This document shows, piece after piece, positions 48,601 to 60,139 of a stretch of 64,000 bases of DNA. Under the pieces are notes generated by a model. That model was not told the DNA's origin, did not search any database, and saw nothing but the letters and a program-made list of their open reading frames with translations. This stretch comes from Lottia gigantea (Eukaryota; Mollusca; Gastropoda; Lottiidae): the NCBI RefSeq assembly GCF_000327385.1, contig NW_008709379.1, positions 41,138 to 105,137 on the forward strand. Direction: 5' to 3'. Every line of letters begins with the position of its first letter. Position 1 is the stretch's first letter. A program made the position numbers and the translations under genes.

Positions 48601-51600
48601 AATACAGTGAGGCGAACATTTGGTAAAGCAAGTTAGTCCAGTATTACTATCACTACTGGACTACCAAATGGTCGCTCGACATCTTGAGATATAAAGTACT
48701 ACAAAAGTGAAGCAAAATGTAAAAGCCGCCATCTTGTAAGAGGAGATAAAATATATTATTATGTTATATTATGGTCTGGTGGTAGAATAGTTACAAATTC
48801 TCCTGTGGGAGCTGCGTCATTTCCGGCTAACTCTTTCTGGAATTGCAGGAACCACGGGCATCGGAAGGAGAATTGGAATCTCCTAAATAGATATCAAAGG
48901 AGTGACCATTACACATAAAAAGGCTAGAAAACCTCTTTACAATCCCTTTAACACGTTGTCTTCAAAGTTTCAATATATAATGATTTATAACTTTATAACT
49001 GTGATATTTGGTAGTGTAGTTGACACTTGATAATAAGTTATCAACAATTTCAATCAAGTCTGTGAGAAACATGCTACGACTGACAAAAAAATTCCCACTT
49101 TTTAAGGAATGAGAGGTATCGTCAAGTATCAATACACGACCTCGCGATACGATCCACCGATAATAGAAATCCATGGCTATGTTCTAACTTCAGTAAACTT
49201 TATAAATCTTCTGTCAAATATACATCAAAATATAAATTATAGCACCTGGCTCATTGTAATACTTATTAGTAATCAGTTGATCCTTCTTGTGAATTGAGAT
49301 TGGTTAAATTTCAAAATTCAATCTGCAAGGCATTCCGAATTAATATATCTTAGCGGAAGCAAGTTATTGAGAAAAAGGCTATCATGTTGGATGCATATCA
49401 TTGAGAAATAGTTTATCTTGGTGGGTGCAAGGCATAGAGAAATAGTCTATCTTGTTGGATGCATATCATTGAGAAATAGTCTATCTTGTTGGATGCATAT
49501 CATTGAGAAATAGTTTATCTTGTTAGATGCATATCATTGAGAAATAGTTTATCTTGGTGGGTGCATATCATTGAGAAATAGTCTATCTTGTTGGATGCAT
49601 ATCATGAGAAATAGTCCATCTTGTTGGATGCATAACATGAGAAATAGTCTATCTTGGTGGATGCATATCATTGAGAAATAGTCTATCTTGTTGGATGCAT
49701 ATCATGAGAAATAATCTATCTTGTTGGATGCATATCATTGAGAAATAGTTTATCTTGTTGGATGCATATCATTGAGAAATAGTTTATCTTGTTGGATGCA
49801 TATCATTGAGAAATAGTTTATCTTGTTGGATGCATATCATTGAGAAATAGTTTATCTTGTTGGATGCATATCATTGAGAAATAGTTTATCTTGTTGGATG
49901 CATATCATTGAGAAATAGTTTATCGTGTTGGATGCATATCATTGAGAAATAGTCTATCTTGTTGGATGCATATCATTGAGAAATAGTCTATCTTGTTGGA
50001 TGCATATCATTGAGAAATAGTCTATCTTGTTGGATGCATAACATTGAGAAATAGTCTATCTTGTTGGATGCATATCATGAGAAATAGTCTATCTTGTTGG
50101 ATGCATATCATTGAGAAATAGTCTATCTTGTTGGATGCATATCATTGAGAAATAGTCTATCTTGTTGGATGCAAGGCATAGAGAAATTGTCTATCTTGTT
50201 GGATGCATATCATTGAGAAATAATCTATCTTGGTGGATGCATATCATGAGAAATAGTCTATCTTGTTGGGTGCATATCATTGAGAAATAGTCTATCTTGT
50301 TGGATGGATATCATGAGAAATAGTCTATCTTGTTGGATGCAAGGCATAGAGAAATAGTCTATCTTGTTGGATGCATATCATTGAGAAATAGTCTATCTTG
50401 GTGGATGCATATCATTGAGAAATAGTCTATCTTCTTGGATGCATATCATTGAGAAATAGTCTATCTTGTTGGATGCATATCATTGAAAAATAGTCTATCT
50501 TGTTGGATGCATATCATAGAAAAAATAGTCTATCTTGGTGGATGCAAGGCATAGAGAAATAGTCTATCTTTGTGGATGCAAGGCATAGAGAAATAGTCTA
50601 TCTTGTTGGATTCATATCATTGAGAAATAGTTTATCTTGGTGGATGCAAGGCATAGAGAAAAAGTCTATCTTGTTGGATGCATATCATAGAGAAATAGTC
50701 TATCTTGGTGGATGCATATCATTGAGAAATAGTTTATCTTGTTGGATGCATATCATTGAGAAATAGTCTATCTTGGTGGATGCATATCATTGAGAAATAG
50801 TCTATCTTGTTGAATGCATATCATTGAGAAATAGTTTATCTTGTTGGATGCATATCATTAAGAAATAGTCTATCTTGTTGGATGCATATCATTAAGAAAT
50901 AGTCTATCTTGGTGGATTCATATCATTGAGAAATAGTCTATCTTGATGGATGCAAGGCATAGAGAAATAGTCTATCTTGTTGGATGCATATCATTGAGAA
51001 ATAGTCTATCTTGTTGGATGCCTATCATTGAGAAATAGTTTATCTTGTTGGATGCATATCATTGAGAAATAGTCTATCTTGTTGGATGCATATCATTGAG
51101 AAATAGTTTATCTTGTTGGATGCATATCATAGAGAAATAGTCTATCTTGTTGGATGCATATCATAGAGAAATAGTCTATCTTGGTGGATGCAAGGCATAT
51201 TGAAATAGTCTATCTTGTTGGATTCATATCATTGAGAAATAGTCTATCTCATTGGATGCATATCATTGAGAAATAGTCTATCTTGTTGGATGCATATCAT
51301 TGAGAAATAGTCTATCTTGTTGGATGCATATCATTGAGAAATAGTCTATCTTGGTGGATGCAAGGCATAGAGAAATAGTCTATCTTGTTAGATGCATATC
51401 ATTGAGAAATAGTTTATCTTGTTGGATGCAAGGCATAGAGAAATAGTTTATCTTGTTGGATGCAAGGCATTGAGAAATAGTCTATCTTGTTGGATGCATA
51501 TCATTGAGAAATAGTCTATCTTGGTGGATGCATATCATTGAGAAATAGTCTATCTTGTTGGATGCATATCATTGAGAAATAGTCTATTTTGTTGGATGCA

Positions 51601-53219
51601 TATCATTGAGAAATGGTTTATCTTGTTGGATGCAAGGCATAGAGAAATAGTCTATCTTGTTGGATGCAAGGCATAGAGAAATAGTCTATCTTGTTGGATG
51701 CAAGGCATTGAGAAATAGTTTATCTTGTTGGATGCATATCATTGAGAAATAGTCTATCTTGGTGGATGCAAGGCATTGAGAAATAGTTTATCTTGTTGGA
51801 TGCATATCATTGAGAAATAGTTTATCTTGTTGGATGCATATCATTGAGAAATAGTTTATCTTGTTGGATGCATATCATTGAGAAATAGTTTATCTTGGTG
51901 GATGCAAGGCATAGAGAAATAGTCTATCTTGTTGGATGCATTCATTGAGAAATAGTTTATCTTATTGGATGCATATCATTGAGAAATAGTCTATCTTGTT
52001 GGATGCATAGAATTGAGAAATGGTTTATCTTTTTGGATGCATATCATTGAGAAATAGTCTATCTTGTTGGATGCACATCATTGAGAAATAGTTTATCTTG
52101 TTGGATGCAAGGCATAGAGAAATAGTCTATCTTGTTGGATGCATATCATTGAGAAATAGTTTATCGTGTTGGATGCATATCATTGAGAAATAGTTTATCT
52201 TGTTGGATGCATATCATTGAGAAATAGTTTATCTTGGTGGATGCAAGGCATAGAGAAATAGTCTATCTTGTTGGATGCATATCATTGAGAAATAGTTTAT
52301 CTTGTTGGATGCATATCATTGAGAAATAGTCTATCTTGTTGGATGCATAGAATTGAGAAATGGTTTATCTTGTTGGATGCATAGAATTGAGAAATGGTTT
52401 ATCTTTTTGGATGCATATCATTGAGAAATAGTCTATCTTGTTGGATGCATAACATTGAGAAATAGTCTATCTTGTTGGATGCATAACATTGAGAAATAGT
52501 CTATCTTGTTAGATGCACATCATTGAGAAATAGTTTATCTTGTTGGATGCAAGGCATAGAGAAATAGTCTATCTTGTTGGATGCATATCATTGAGAAATA
52601 GTTTATTTTTTTAGATGCATATCATTGAGAAATAGTGTATCTTGTTGGATGCATATCGTTGAGAAATAGTCTATCTTGTTGGATGCATATCATTGAGAAA
52701 TAGTTTATCTTGTTGGATGCATATCATTGAGAAATAGTCTATCTTCTTGGATTCAAGGCATAGAGAAATAGTCTATCTTGTTGGATGCATATCATTGAGA
52801 AATAGTTTATCTTGTTGGATGCATATCATTGAGAAATAGTTTATCTTGTTGGATGCATATCATTGAGAAATAGTCTATCTTGTTGGATGCATATCATTGA
52901 GAAATAGTTTATCTTGTTGGATGCATATCATTGAGAAATAGTCTATCTTGTTGGATGCAGGGTATTGAGGAATAGTCTATCTTGGATGCTGGGCGCAGAG
53001 TTTAGATAGTCTCCTCTTTCCTTCGAACTGTACGATCTTAAAACGGACATAAGATACATGGTACCTATATTTTCGCAAATCTATACAATACAAATACATG
53101 TAATATACAAATACGGGTACCTATATTTTCACAAGCCTACCATGGCAGAAGCTATTCATTCCAGGGTTTTGAAAGAAAAAAAAAACGTATTTACCTTTTT
53201 TAATGACACCATCCGCCAT
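45612..53219 (-). CDS. AIG1/GIMAP-type GTPase, minus-strand gene
   Basis: Two exons: 53195-53219 (ATG, MADGVIKK, donor G|GTAAAT, phase 1) and 45612-46435 (acceptor TTTCAG). Together 849 bp, 282 aa. The GTPase domain opens EYRVVLVGKTGVGKSASG. It has the G2 threonine region PVTQRC, G3 DTPGLFD, the AIG1 box LTAPGPHAFLFVL, G4 FTNKDDLDDD and G5 ICNKPG, a complete set. After residue about 205 a charged, probably coiled-coil tail follows (LNLVEERIEEEIQTIREI) ending DAFKLYLKQISE. The first exon is assigned by phase, by the matching layout of the gene at 54818-60133 and by equal protein length. The single intron is about 6.8 kb and contains an L1-like LINE, inverted repeats and a large minisatellite. 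The ATG at 46526 upstream of the acceptor reads intron sequence and is not the likely start. Confidence 0.83.
46550..48960. mobile_element. Inverted-repeat element interrupted by a LINE fragment
   Basis: 46555-46795 and 48718-48955 are inverted copies of about 240 bp. One starts AAAGGGATTGTAGAGGTTTT and runs to TTACAAGATGGCG; the other runs from CGCCATCTTGTAAGAGG to CTTTACAATCCCTTT. Related single copies lie at 12740-12890. The layout fits a non-autonomous DNA element with long inverted ends into which the LINE went. Confidence 0.65.
46850..48510 (-). mobile_element. 5'-truncated L1/Tx1-like LINE (ORF2 C-terminal half)
   Basis: Minus-strand frames 48485-48240, 48227-47679, 47664-47311 and 47236-47018 read in order through the part of ORF2 after the reverse-transcriptase core. 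They give KILGISFTLN, VISKWSTRNLTLIGKIQVIK, FLWNGPDKVKRKMI, CGLNMIDLNLFLKCQSIFWI and a terminal cysteine motif CSLCSICNSCPETIEHLFFF. Three frame breaks are visible. The endonuclease and catalytic RT motifs are absent, so it is a dead, 5'-truncated copy. Clade assignment rests on remembered similarity. Confidence 0.8.
49330..53000 (+). repeat. 34-bp minisatellite, main block
   Basis: Units of 34 bp, TGAGAAATAGTCTATCTTGT then TGGATGCATATCAT, with CTATC/TTATC, GTTGG/GGTGG and CATATCAT/CAAGGCAT variants, more than 100 copies. It lies in the intron of the minus-strand AIG1 gene. The largest array in the window. Confidence 0.95.
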
Positions 53220-53357
53220 CGTGTTTTTATGTGCTATCAACACTACTTCCGGTTTACTCTAATTCTGAAGGAAAATGCAATCACTACAAGGTTTCTTTGT
53301 ATCACCATACACTATTACGTGTAATGAATATTCACCTTGCATTTAATTTTGACTTGT

Positions 53358-54044
53358 AGAAAGTCTACATTAAATAATGTATTAGATTGGTTATATCATG
53401 TTAAATCACGACTCGATTAAGTCAAAAGAAAAGAACGAACATGTCTATGCGAATACTTTTTTTGTCACGTAGCTTCTAAATTATTCTGGAATGCACAAAA
53501 GGTGAAAAAACTTTCCCGCTGTATTACCCTATTACTGGTAAACAATGCAAAGAAATTTATTCCCCGAGAAATCTTGTTGGATGCATATCATTGAGAAATA
53601 GTTTATCTTGTTGGATGCAAGGTATTGAGAAATAGTCTATCTTGTTGGATGCAAGGCATTGAGAATTAGTCTATCTTGGTGGATGCAAGGTATTGAGAAA
53701 TAGTCTATCTTGTTGGATGCAAGGCATTGAGAAATGGTCTATCTTGGTGGATGCAAGGTATTGAGAAATAGTTTATCTTGGTGGATGCAAGGTATTGAGA
53801 AATAGTCTATCTTGGTGGATGCAAGGTATTGAGAAATAGTTTATCTTGGTGGATGCAAGGTATTGAGAAATAGTCTATCTTGTTGGATGCATATCATTGA
53901 GAAATAGTATATCTTGGTGGGCGCAAGGCATTGAGAAATAGTTTATCTTGGTGGATGCAAGGCACAAAGAAATAGAAAGTCTACATTAACTAATGTATCA
54001 GATTGGTTATATCATGTTAAATCACGACTCGATTAAGTCAAAAG
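53358..54044 (+). repeat. 70-bp direct repeats bracketing the second block
   Basis: 53358-53428 and 53974-54044 both read AGAAAGTCTACATTAA.TAA, then GATTGGTTATATCATGTTAA and CGACTCGATTAAGTCAAAAG, with two or three differences. They flank the intervening satellite block and suggest a local duplication. Confidence 0.85.
53570..53970 (+). repeat. 34-bp minisatellite, second block
   Basis: About 12 units of the same repeat, mostly the GGATGCAAGGTATTGAGAAA variant. It is separated from the main block by about 570 bp that contain the first exon of the minus-strand AIG1 gene. Confidence 0.92.
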
Positions 54045-54817
54045 ATATATCAACTCTATAAGAGCCGAGCAAAGTGACCTTGTTACTATTACAAATACTG
54101 CATGGGTATGGGCGGGGTTTAAAATGTATTTGACAATTTGCAAAACATAAACACTAGAGGTTTCAATTGGTTGCTTTTTATGTGATTGTATGATCTGACT
54201 ATCAAATACCGGCCACAATCTATGCTGAAGGTGTTTTATGTTAAGAATTCGCTTCAGGAAAAGCACTCTTACAGGTTATAGATTGAGGTAAGTTTAATGT
54301 TCCATTTTTCAGTCTTTGAAAAAACTGTTCATGTTTTTTGTCCACAAGTAGTTACTCAATTATCTCTGCACTGGAGTGTACGAAACGTGTAAATTCTTAA
54401 AGAACGCTTGATGCCTCAATACGACCAGGTTTGTCAACTCGGCACCTCATACATACAGACCAGTGAGCTCCAACCTTTGTCGTTTCATCGTATTTTACAG
54501 ACGATCTTATGTGAATTGGATTATCAGCTTCAAATCAGAAATGATAGAGTATTCTAAACATGGTCGTCGTTTAAGTCAGTGACGTAGCAAGCATTTTATT
54601 GACGGGGGCCATTTTCATTTACGCAAAGTCATTCTATTACCATCTTCTCTACCTAAAGACATTCTTATTCACTGAAACCTATAATTAGACTTGAATCACT
54701 TCGAAATAAGATTTATGTCAGTCAGTGGTCCGCCACCCTGTTAGTTACAGGTTCTATCTTTTAAAAAAGATTGTTTTTATTGTAGTGAGTGGTGATTCGA
54801 GTTAACATTTTGACGAT
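54045..54817. other. Divergent intergenic region between the two AIG1 genes
   Basis: With 53220-53570 this holds the 5' flanks of both AIG1 genes. No TATA box or other regulatory site could be singled out. The minus-strand ORF at 54033-54266 has no motif. Confidence 0.35.
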
Positions 54818-57800
54818 ATGGCAGCGGCTGACAAAGGTAAGCAAATTGATGTTTTATCAGTGTCCCCGATACAAATAAGCTTTTTAGAAAACCTATTTAC
54901 AATCCCTTTCAAGGGGGCCATGGTGCCTCAGTAAGTTAGACGCTAACCTGAAAGTCCAAGGTTCAATACCGGAATAAAGCGAGATTATACGCTTTATAAC
55001 ATGGCGGCACTGATGATACGGTGTATTGATTGATCTCTTGATACTCGCCGGTTAGTACGTGTAGCCTACAAAGTTGAAACAATATGACGCCCAAATCTAC
55101 GAAGTAACACTTTTCCGTAAGAAATAATGAATACACAACCAATGCGTTGTCCCAATTTACCCGTAAAGAAAATGTGCGCCTGTCCGGTGGGGAGGAGCCA
55201 CGTGATGATACTGAGGAGAACTTTACTGACATTGTATCAAACATTGGACAAGCTATGGATGTCCACGTTGATACAACATTCATAGTCGACGCTCACCGTC
55301 TTGGAAAGAAGTCCCCCGGTAAATGCAGGCAAATTAGTGTTCGCTTAGCCAATCGTGCTGCTAGACACAAGTTCATAGCCAATAGAAGAAAGCTGAAACA
55401 AAACGCAATAATGTGTTTATTTCTGACGATTTGACCCCGTTGCGATTTAAGTTATTCCAGATGGTCCGAAAAAATGATGATGTTAAATATGCCCACACAC
55501 GGGATGGAAAGATCATATGTTTGACGCAAAATCGTACTAAGACCCTGATGATCTATTTAAGATTAGAGTTTATGAAGTTGATTACACTGCTCTCGACAGA
55601 ACTGCAGGAATGCAGTGGAAGTGTACATGATGATTCGTGCAACTAAACCAACGACAACGATAGTGGACAGTCTACACAATCTGAAGATTCTTTTATTATT
55701 GAAAAATCTATTGACATATATAAAACAATAAACATACTGTGAATGACTCATTCAATAATGTGGAAATATTGTCCCTTAATGTCTATGGTCTAGTCTCAAA
55801 ATTGTGTAACCCTGATATCATCCAGTTGATATCTTTGTATGATACAATATGTTTGTCAGAAACTAAGCTTGATCAATATGATGTTATTTATGTTGATGGT
55901 TTTACCCTGCTTCCTCTCGTCGTCAGGTAAGATTGTAAATCTAGATCTGGAGGTATGTGTTCTAGTTCGAGACTGCTTTTGTAAATATGTTAAGATAAAT
56001 ATTCCTATTAGTATTACTTGTCCTAGTCATTGTATTCTCTGGTTTACTGTTGATGACACGTTACTGTTTGAGAAAAACCTTTTTTGGAGTTTTTTATATA
56101 CCACCAGAAAATAGCCATTATAGTAACATTGATATGTTTACAGAAATGGAAAATATCATTGTTGATACAAATTTGCAAGTTTGCTTGCTTGGTGATTTTA
56201 ATGCACATATAAAAAATGCAAATGAATATGTTGATATTGATAATCACATATTAAATGTTTGTAATATGTCAAATGATGACCAAGTATTGATTAACAAATT
56301 GCATATTTTAGAAAACTGTAATGTTTCTACTGTTCGATTCTCACTAGATAATTATAAAATTGATAGATATGGTAAAAGATTATTACATTTATGTAAAAGT
56401 ACACAGATCTTTTTTGTGAATGGTCGTTGTGGATCTGATCGTGGTATAGGTCTGTAATTGATTATGTGATTATTTCACCTGAATAATTCAGATCTGTTAT
56501 TGATTTTAATTTTACTAGCATTTGATCCTATTCTCAGTGATGTTTATAATCCTGTATGCTTACATTTGTGTTCAAATGTTAGATCTAATTGTACTATTAG
56601 TGATACAGACAATAATGACTCTGATAATCACCTGTGAAGATAAATCTCGTGTACAACCAAAATGGTGCAGAGACCGGGCTGCAGTTTACACTGAACACCT
56701 TGACACAAACCGTGTTGATGAACTTCTAGTTGTACTGAGGTCAATTGACACTCAAAATACAGACCTTGTTTCAATATAGTTGAAAATTGTAATATTATTT
56801 TTAAGTATGCTGCTGAACATGCAAATATGTTTGTTAATTGTACTAGTATTGGTGAGAAAAAACGTAATAAAAAATATATTCATTGTAAGAAATATTTTAA
56901 TAGTGAATGTTATGTAAAACGTAAAGCGTCCAAAAAATATCATTATAGAGTAGCTTTAATCATAAGAATATTGTTTGTAAAAGTAAAGAATACAAGAAAA
57001 TGATAAAAAAAAAAATTAGTGAGTATAAAAAAGCGTACATCAGACACTAAATTATATTGGTACTTGTTAAGTGGTAACAAAGGTAGAGCTTGTCAGTAAA
57101 AAGTGGCTATTAACGTATTTTTTGACCATTTCAGGAATTTGAAGAATGATGAAAATGACGTAGATATTGTTTTGCCTGAAAATATTACTGAATATAATAA
57201 TACTGTTATTGTCATTGAAAAATGATAAAGCTAGTAGTAAGGATATGATACTCAATGAGTTTCTTAAGCATGCAGATAATAGACTTTTACTCGTTTATGT
57301 GAACATTTTTAATATTGTTTTTGAAAGTGGTATAGTACTAGATACCCGGGCTAAGGGTTATATATATCCTATATTGAAAATTATTTACCAGTATACTAAA
57401 TGATAGACTATTTAAGTACCTTGAAAGTTTAGGCTTGTTATGTGAAGAGCAAGCTGGATTTAGAAAGGGTTATGGTACTGTTGACCACATTTTCAGTTTG
57501 AAATGTCTCATTGATCTATACTTATTCAGAAGGAAAAAGTTATACTGTGCTTTTGTAGATTATTAGAAGGCGTTCGACTCGGTTAGTAGAGTGCTGCTAT
57601 GGCAAAAAACTGTTACAAAATGGTATTGATGGCAAAATGCTTACTGCTGTACAGAATCTATATAAAACTGCTGAAGCTTGTGTCAGAGATGTTAATAATT
57701 TCTCAGAATATTTTGCTGTTTGATAATGATGATATTGAAGTTTATTTTATCAGCATTAAAATATAGCTAAGACCAATGATGTTATATTTTTAAAAAATAG

Positions 57801-60133
57801 GCAGTGTGAGAATACTCTGTTTATAGCTGTTTTAGAAGATCTTAAATATCTTTGTTTTCAAGAAAAGGTACATTTTCACAAAATAAAGCTAGACTTGTTC
57901 AACAGGCAAGGAAGGCAATGTTCTATGTATTGTGTAAAGCAAGACAACTTTGTATACCAATGGATATTTTTTACAATTATTTAATGCAATGGTTGCACCT
58001 CAATTGCTATATGGTGCTGACGTGTGGGGTTATAAAAAAATGATATTATTGAATCTTTGCATAAAGAATTTTGCAAGTATATTTTGAAGGTTAAAAAATG
58101 CACTCCAAATTGTATCGTTTATGGAGAACTTGGTAGAATACCCATGTCTAATTGTAATAAAGCCAGAATCGTTGGTTTTCTATATGGTAAAAAAGAGAAA
58201 ATATCTCGCACACTATATGAAATGTTATATAGACTTGATGAAGACGATATGTATCGCTCTAAATGGTTGTCATGTATCAAACAAAAATTTTATTTGAGTG
58301 TGATAATAATCATTGTTGGAATGAACAGCTCTGGAAAGAAATTTTATTCTGTCACAAAGAGTAAAACAGTTTCTTCGTGGAAAGTTTGTTGAAGAGTGGA
58401 AAGCACAAATATATAATTCACTTAAATGTATTAACATTAGAATTTATAAGTCTGAATTTGGTCTTGAGAAGTATCTATCAGTTAGCTCCATGATTTAATG
58501 TATAATCTTATTAATTTTAAATGTGGAAGCCATAAGTTGCCAATTGATGCTGGTAGATTTTTCAGTATTGATAGATCTGAAAGTATTTGTGATTTGTGTG
58601 ATAAGGAAGAACTAAGTGATGAGTTTCATTATGTTTAATTGTAACTTTTTTGGTATAGAAAGACATAAATTTATACCTGATCATATCTATAACAACAGAA
58701 ACATTATTAGTCTGAGTTAACAGTGAAGATAAATAATTATGCTAAATTTGAAAATTGTCATGTCTGTATTTAAGTAACCGTATTTGCAATGTTCAAATGT
58801 TTGTTACATTTATATTTGTTATATTTATTGTGTTAAATTTATCGTACTATTATGCCTCATGTGAGGCCTTTAGTGAAATAAAAAAGTTTCAAAGTTTACA
58901 CCTTCGGATTTTCCAACCAGATTTCCCCAGATCTGTGATGCAGGCAAGAGGGACTGACATGGAAAAGCGTCTAGTCTTTCAGATGGGACAATAAACTGAG
59001 GCCCCGTGTGCTACACACTGTTAAAGATCCCTCGTCAGTTGAAAATCGAAAAAGAGCAGGCTAGTGCCACTGTCCTGGCACAATTTTCCTCATTGTACCC
59101 TGCAGCCTTTCATTTTACAATCCCTTTCAAGTTCAAGCCCAAGCGAATCATAGCCTACGTATTCAACTGCATTAATTCTGTGGTGAAGATTCTGTTAGCC
59201 CATTCATTCAGCTGGTCGTAGTCGGAGATGCAAACCATTTCACGATCAACCACCTGTTGTATATAAATGACAATAACCAAGTTGATTTATTGATATATTT
59301 CAGAATATCGTATTGTAATAATCGGCAAGACTGGAACTGGTAAAAGTAGTCTGGGTAACAGTATATTGTCGTATAAAGATGACGAAAACCGCCCTTTTCC
59401 ATCACAAACTTCAGCAAATTCTGTAACTAAAACGTGTCAAAGGGGCTTTGTGTCCTTAAAACACAAAAAAACAACGTTAATTGTCATCGACACTCCTGGG
59501 CTGTTTGACACAAATATAGCCAATGATGAAACCATCACCGAAATCGTTAAATGTGTTGCTTTAGCAGCTCCTGGTCCCAACTTGTTCTTATTTGTACTGA
59601 GTCTTAAACGGTTAACCAAAGAAGATATCGATTCAATTGAACTGTTAAAATCCACATTTGGTAAAGATGTCCTTAAATATGCGGCGGTAGTTTTTACTTG
59701 CAAGGATGAATTAGAGTATAAAGATATACAGGAGTACATTGAGGACAGTCAACAATTCCTGAAAGATTTGATATTTGATTGTGGTGGTCGGTATGCAGCT
59801 ATTTGTACCAAAAAGTCGAGAACCAACAATTACAAAAAAGACGTAAAAGGCGTGCTTGATTTAATTACCCACACCATTGAAAGCCATAGTTACAAATTTT
59901 ATACAGCAGAGATGTTCAAAGTCGCTGATACCATTTTAGAGAAAGAGGTTGAAACTCGATCAGAGAAGGAACCCGAGAGAATGAAGGAAGAGATAAAAGA
60001 AGAAGTTAAATCTGAAATTGAAAAGAAAGATTCTGGTTCAGAACAATCTGGGTTATGGCAAGCGTTGAATGCCGGAGTTAAAGCAGCTATTCCATGGGCA
60101 AAGTGGGCATGGGGAGCGGTAACAGGGTGGTAA
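54818..60133 (+). CDS. AIG1/GIMAP-type GTPase, plus-strand gene
   Basis: Two exons: 54818-54836 (MAAADK, donor G|GTAAGC, phase 1) and 59304-60133 (acceptor ATTTCAG). Together 849 bp, 282 aa. Motifs run EYRIVIIGKTGTGKSSLG, SVTKTCQRG around G2, DTPGLFD, the AIG1 box LAAPGPNLFLFVLSL, FTCKDELEYKD and ICTKKS. A charged tail (ETRSEKEPERMKEEIKEEVK) follows, then a Trp/Ala-rich terminal helix, LWQALNAGVKAAIPWAKWAW, that could touch membranes. It is a paralogue of the minus-strand AIG1 gene, arranged head to head with start codons about 1.6 kb apart. Its 4.5-kb intron was enlarged by a LINE and a SINE-like copy. The first exon rests on phase, position and the parallel layout; AATAAA motifs lie about 160 bp after the stop. 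Confidence 0.84.
54905..54975 (+). repeat. tRNA-like SINE head or tRNA relic
   Basis: GGGGCCATGGTGCCTCAGTA and CAAGGTTCAATACCGG resemble tRNA A and B boxes in order and spacing. A full cloverleaf could not be drawn by eye. It lies just before the LINE. Confidence 0.3.
55090..58890 (+). mobile_element. APE-type LINE, near full length, decayed
   Basis: ORF1-like frames at 55147-55650 (RKENVRLSGGEEPRDDTEEN, DAHRLGKKSPGKCRQISV, then FISDDLTPLRFKLFQMVRKN) resemble the RNA-binding ORF1 protein. ORF2 pieces follow: endonuclease (ILSLNVYGLVSKL, ICLSETKLD, CLLGDFNAHIKN), reverse transcriptase (EEQAGFRKGYGTVDHIFSLK, then FVDY-stop-KAFDSVS at about 57555) and a C-terminal part (FCKYILKVKKCTPNCIVYGE, LGRIPMSNCNKA). 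Many stops and frameshifts are present. The 3' end is AT-rich with GTGAGGCCTTTAGTGAAATA. Clade within APE LINEs not assigned. Confidence 0.82.
58895..59150 (+). repeat. SINE-like interspersed repeat, copy 5 (longest)
   Basis: Carries GACATGGAAAAGCGTCTAGT, AACTGAGGCCCCGTGTGCTA, TTAAAGATCCCTCGTCAGTT, GAAAATCGAAAAAGAGCAGG and ATTTTCCTCATTGTACCCTG. It follows directly on the LINE 3' end. Confidence 0.7.
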
Positions 60134-60139
60134 TAAGCA

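Noticed and set aside
49330-53000. CRISPR-like array
   Set aside because: The units are contiguous with no variable spacers, and the genome is eukaryotic. The same holds for the 27-, 29-, 31- and 33-bp arrays.
54905-54975. Functional tRNA gene
   Set aside because: A- and B-box-like sequences are present, but no complete acceptor stem or anticodon arm could be drawn.
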